A DNA stretch of 64,000 nucleotides from Planctomycetaceae bacterium. GTDB taxonomy: Bacteria > Planctomycetota > Planctomycetia > Gemmatales > Gemmataceae. The stretch is from NCBI GenBank assembly GCA_013823135.1, contig PNLP01000016.1:62001-126000 (forward strand), given 5' to 3'. Of the stretch, positions 61,138 through 64,000 are shown piece after piece. The position numbers were made by a program, and so were the translations under genes. The notes beneath the pieces were generated by a model. The model had not been told where the DNA came from. It was given only the letters and a program-made list of their open reading frames with translations, and searched no databases. The number at the start of each line of letters is the position of its first letter. The first letter of the stretch is position 1.

Positions 61138-61421
61138 CGGGCACGAGATCCTCATGGAAACGCGGTTGGGACTGCTAATGTATAGTTCGTGTCCCGTTTC
61201 ACCTTGTCTGTTTTGCAAGAGTTGTGCCGTGTAGCCTTGATTCTGGGCAGGTCGTGCCAGGAGGCTCAAAAGCTCTGGAAGAAATTCCGTGTCGTTCTTG
61301 CCCGCTGTCAGGGGGAGGGTTATAGTCAATATCAGCTTGCAAGTGCATGCCTTCCCGGTTGGGGTTACCTTCAACCTCCTCCGCATTGAGTCTCGTACCA
61401 TCCCAACGAGGAGGATTTGCA

Positions 61422-61700
61422 ATGTTTGGACTTGGCGGACAAGAAATACTGTTGCTGGTCGTTCTGGGTGTGCTTCTTTTCGGGCGAAAGTTGCCCGAAG
61501 TTGGTCGTTCACTTGGTAAAACCGCAGTCGAATTCCGCAAAGGTTTGAAGGGTCTGGAAGATGAAGTGAGCGAAAGCTCCAGTCCACGCGCGGCCTTGGA
61601 CCCTGAGCCTGTAAAGGCGCCGCAACGGGTGACACCATCAACCCCCAAACCGACCTTCGATGACGCCCCTGCTGCACCAACCGTACCCCCAAAACTGTGA
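61422..61700 (+). CDS. tatA: Sec-independent translocase subunit TatA
   Basis: 92 residues. FGLGGQEILLLVVLGVLLFGRKLPEVGRSLGKTAVEFRKGLKGLEDE is the classic TatA/E pattern: a short membrane helix, the FG hinge, then an amphipathic helix. The C-terminal 45 residues are Pro/Ala-rich and disordered. GAGGAGGA upstream fixes the ATG at 61422; the upstream open frame is not used. No tatC nearby. Divergent from the ABC-F gene. Confidence 0.92.
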   Translation: MFGLGGQEILLLVVLGVLLFGRKLPEVGRSLGKTAVEFRKGLKGLEDEVSESSSPRAALDPEPVKAPQRVTPSTPKPTFDDAPAAPTVPPKL

Positions 61701-61785
61701 GTGATCTGACTCTCTAACCTTGCCGAATTGCTAGAGCTCTCGTTGATTATGTGTCTTGCCCGTACCTTCGCGGGCCTTCTTCATC

Positions 61786-61857
61786 GGGCGATTAACTCAG
61801 TGGTAGAGTGCGTTCTTCACACGGACGAAGTCACAGGTTCAAATCCTGTATCGCCCA
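61786..61857 (+). tRNA. tRNA-Val (anticodon CAC)
   Basis: 72 bases folding as a full cloverleaf: acceptor GGGCGAT/ATCGCCC with A73, D arm ACTC/GAGT with AGTGGTA loop, anticodon loop TTCACAC (anticodon CAC, reads GUG), and T arm ACAGG-TTCAAAT-CCTGT. CCA is not encoded. An integrase gene starts 120 bases downstream, so this tRNA is a likely attachment site. Confidence 0.95.
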
Positions 61858-61934
61858 CTCTGCTTATCTCTTGACGACGTAACAACTTACGTTTACCTCC
61901 GGGTGGTCCGGGGTGCGGTCTGAGAACAAGGCGG

Positions 61935-61954
61935 TTTCCGTAGTACTACGGAAA
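61935..61954. repeat. 20-bp perfect palindrome upstream of the integrase
   Basis: TTTCCGTAGTACTACGGAAA is fully self-complementary. It lies 23 bases ahead of the integrase start, where an operator or a recombination arm-site might be. Assignment is by position only. Confidence 0.45.
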
Positions 61955-61976
61955 TGCGCTGTTTTTGGTCGCAACT

Positions 61977-63269
61977 ATGCCACCCACCACCACTCCCAAA
62001 CTCTGTCGTCACCAAGCCCAACACCAGGGCTACGTCACCCTCAACAGCCGGGAACACTATCTCGGCGACTGGCCTGCTCGCAGCGGCAAGAAGCCGCCGC
62101 CCGAGGTCCGAGCACGTTTCGACGAACTCATCGCCAAATGGCTCGCCAACGGTCGTCAACTTCCCGACGAACGCCCACCCCTGTCCGTAAACGAGGTTTT
62201 GCTCGCCTACGTCAAGTGGGCCGAGACGCATTACGTCCCCAGACGCGGGAAAGATGATCAGAACCGCTTCATTCGGTACGCTTCCTCTGTCGTCCGCCAA
62301 CTGTTCGGCCGCATTCCCGCTGTGGAGTTCGGCCCGAAGAAACTGCGGGTCGTGCAGCAGGCGATGGCAGAACGCGGGTGGTGCCGGAATACCGTCAACG
62401 CCCAGATCGACCGTGTCCGCAGGATGTTCAAGTGGGGCGTGGCGGAGGAACTCATTCCCGGCACCGTCTACCACGCCCTTCGTGCCGTCGAGTCCCTTCG
62501 CCGGGGCACGCCCGGCGTTCGTGATACCGAAGCCATCAAGCCGGTGTCGCTGGAGGCGGTCGAGGCTGCGTTGCCGCACTTGACGCAAACCATGAGGGCG
62601 ATGGTGCGGGTGCAGCTGCTGACCGGCATGCGGCCGGGTGAGGTGTGCCAACTCCGCACCGCCGACCTCGACAGAAGCGGCGAGAAGGGCGTCTGGGTAT
62701 TCCGCCCACGACAGCACAAGACACAGCACCACGGGCACGCACGAGTCGTGATCTTGGGACCACAGGCTCAGGAAGTCCTGCGACCATTCATGGAAGCGGG
62801 GGAGGAATACGTATTCTCCCCGCGTGCTGCTGAACATATGCGTCAGGTACAACGCCGGGCAAACCGCAAGTCACCGATGACTCCGAGTCAAGCCGCGAGG
62901 AAACCGAAGGCGAAGCCAAAACGGCCGAAACGCGAATACTATGATGAGACCAGCTACCGGAATGCGATCTACCGGGCTTGCGACAAGGCATTCCCGCCGC
63001 CTGCTGAACTCGGCAAGAAGCCGATGGAGTCGGGCAAGAAGTGGCTTGCGAGGTTGACCGAAAATGAACGCGTAGCCCTGACCAAATGGCGACGGGAACA
63101 CCGCTGGCACCCGAACCGCCTGCGGCACGCGGCAGCAACAGCGATTCGGCGAGAACACGGGATCGAAGCGGCACGGGTCATCCTGGGTCACGCAAAGTTG
63201 ACCACGACCGAGATCTACGCCGAGGCCGACAAATTGAAGGCCACCGAGGTGATGGCTCGGATCGGGTAG
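61977..63269 (+). CDS. Tyrosine recombinase/integrase next to tRNA-Val
   Basis: 430 residues. The N-terminal SAM-like DNA-binding region (LSVNEVLLAYVKWAETHYV..., NAQIDRVRRMFKWGVAEEL) is followed by the catalytic domain: Arg in LLTGMRPGEVCQLR, HPNRLRH (H-x-x-R), ILGH and the nucleophile Tyr in TTTEIYAEAD. ATG 61977 (MPPTTTPKLC) is chosen; an in-frame upstream start at 61965 adds 4 residues. Insertion near 62880-62940 of the Lys/Pro-rich KPKAKPKRPKREYY is unusual but in frame. Integrases placed just after a tRNA usually mark the end of an integrated element, which would extend to the right of this window. Confidence 0.93.
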   Translation: MPPTTTPKLCRHQAQHQGYVTLNSREHYLGDWPARSGKKPPPEVRARFDELIAKWLANGRQLPDERPPLSVNEVLLAYVKWAETHYVPRRGKDDQNRFIRYASSVVRQLFGRIPAVEFGPKKLRVVQQAMAERGWCRNTVNAQIDRVRRMFKWGVAEELIPGTVYHALRAVESLRRGTPGVRDTEAIKPVSLEAVEAALPHLTQTMRAMVRVQLLTGMRPGEVCQLRTADLDRSGEKGVWVFRPRQHKTQHHGHARVVILGPQAQEVLRPFMEAGEEYVFSPRAAEHMRQVQRRANRKSPMTPSQAARKPKAKPKRPKREYYDETSYRNAIYRACDKAFPPPAELGKKPMESGKKWLARLTENERVALTKWRREHRWHPNRLRHAAATAIRREHGIEAARVILGHAKLTTTEIYAEADKLKATEVMARIG

Positions 63270-63389
63270 AAGGCCGGTGATCACCTCAAGAATTTGGAAG
63301 CGGGCAACCCGTCGCCGCGACGCTCACTTAACGAAAGCGCCGTGGTGATCTGGCTGTCGCCCACAGTCTCAGGGGAGATGGGAACTCAA

Positions 63390-64000
63390 ATGCACTCCGA
63401 CTCACTTCCCGACACCGTTGACGCCCTTGTGAGTCTTGAAAGCGAAATCCGGGCGGTACTCTACTTAGGCTCGAACGAACTTAATCGTCTCGTTCGTCTG
63501 GCAGATGGGCATCAGGAACTACGTCCTTTGACCTGCCTCGGGGCCACCAAGCAGGGCGGGATGTACGTTGGGTCAGAGATCATTGGCTTTCTTAACCCGA
63601 TGGGCTCCGGGGCTGAGGTCAATCACAGTTTGGTGGAGATCGCCACACTTGCGCAGCCGATCCTGAAATACTTGTCTATGTCGGTGAGCGACAGAGCGCA
63701 CATCGAAGGACTCGCCAGCAGCAAAGCGGGGTCATCCCTTCTTTTGGAAGGGATGATTCAGTTCGTCAATGCCCCGCCGTTGGCCGAAGAGGTTGTGGAA
63801 ATGAACCGGCTTCGGCTGACGGCCCTTCGCGGTCTGCTCGAGCGTCTCACAGCCCCCCTGACCGAGTTGTCTGCGAAGGTCGTGCGGAAACTGCATCCTC
63901 CCGAGGTCAAAGATCGTGTGAGGGTGAACGTTGAGGACCGCGTGCTGAATATCGACGGGGTGGACTACGAACTGAATACAAGTGAGCAGGCCCGCGTCCT
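63390..64000 (+). CDS. Hypothetical protein, partial (runs off the right edge)
   Basis: 203 residues visible, frame open to base 64000. No signal peptide. Mostly helical, leucine-rich (MHSDSLPDTVDALVSLESEIRAVLYLG..., RLTALRGLLERLTAPLTELSAKV). The visible end, VNVEDRVLNIDGVDYELNTSEQARVL, resembles the start of a small winged-helix-like module seen in planctomycete proteins. ATG 63378 is an in-frame alternative start. It follows the integrase by 120 bases and is probably cargo of the element. Function unknown. Confidence 0.6.
   Translation, partial: MHSDSLPDTVDALVSLESEIRAVLYLGSNELNRLVRLADGHQELRPLTCLGATKQGGMYVGSEIIGFLNPMGSGAEVNHSLVEIATLAQPILKYLSMSVSDRAHIEGLASSKAGSSLLLEGMIQFVNAPPLAEEVVEMNRLRLTALRGLLERLTAPLTELSAKVVRKLHPPEVKDRVRVNVEDRVLNIDGVDYELNTSEQARV

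Overview
The window reads as a chromosome segment of a planctomycete, most likely of the Gemmataceae. The signs are a DUF1559 pseudopilin-like protein, an ECF sigma factor paired with a membrane Ser/Thr kinase, a planctomycete-type CxxCH haem protein, a DUF2891 lipoprotein, and a tetrahydromethanopterin-linked C1 gene cluster with mch. I infer the lineage from gene content; no rRNA gene is present to confirm it.

Layout. 1-4.3 kb: PEP carboxylase (runs off the left edge), phosphofructokinase and an M19 dipeptidase. 4.4-9.7 kb: a retron-like cassette (HEAT-like protein, structured ncRNA, winged-helix/SWIM zinc-finger protein, reverse transcriptase). 9.7-18.8 kb: beta-propeller protein, ECF sigma factor and kinase, hypothetical protein, DUF1559 protein, methyltransferase, CxxCH haem protein, DUF2891 lipoprotein. 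18.8-35.3 kb: mostly housekeeping genes (ubiE/menG, hemE, truD, hslUV, hemC, glgA) with an HtrA-like protein, a sugar isomerase-like protein, a ceramidase-like protein and a TPM-domain protein. 35.5-49.1 kb: a second, larger retron-like cassette (ncRNA, HEAT+BRCT protein, 2166-residue propeller/HEAT protein, SWIM protein, reverse transcriptase). 49.2-56.6 kb: a tightly overlapping minus-strand C1/pterin operon, headed by a VWA protein with a lipoprotein gene just upstream. 56.8-61.7 kb: acyltransferase, two small proteins, ABC-F ATPase, TatA. 61.8-64 kb: tRNA-Val followed by a tyrosine integrase and a partial gene, probably the edge of an integrated island.

Main result. Both reverse transcriptases carry the two retron-RT signatures (NAxxH and VTG) and each cassette contains a previously unlisted structured RNA. 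Both RNAs have outer complementary arms (a1/a2), a short 3-nt-loop hairpin, a 6-bp hairpin with a 7-nt loop UGUU(C/G)CG whose stem differs in sequence but keeps its pairing, a shared AAGUUGC segment, and then one long msd-like hairpin with a perfect 25-30 bp upper stem. The two RNAs are otherwise unlike, and they sit in different places in their cassettes. I infer two paralogous retron-type systems whose accessory proteins are a winged-helix/SWIM protein and HEAT-like scaffolds.

The window is also rich in long perfect intergenic hairpins of at least three sequence families. In the second cassette one lies in every gap between genes. Their shape (25-29 bp stem, 18-40 nt loop) resembles the msd hairpins.
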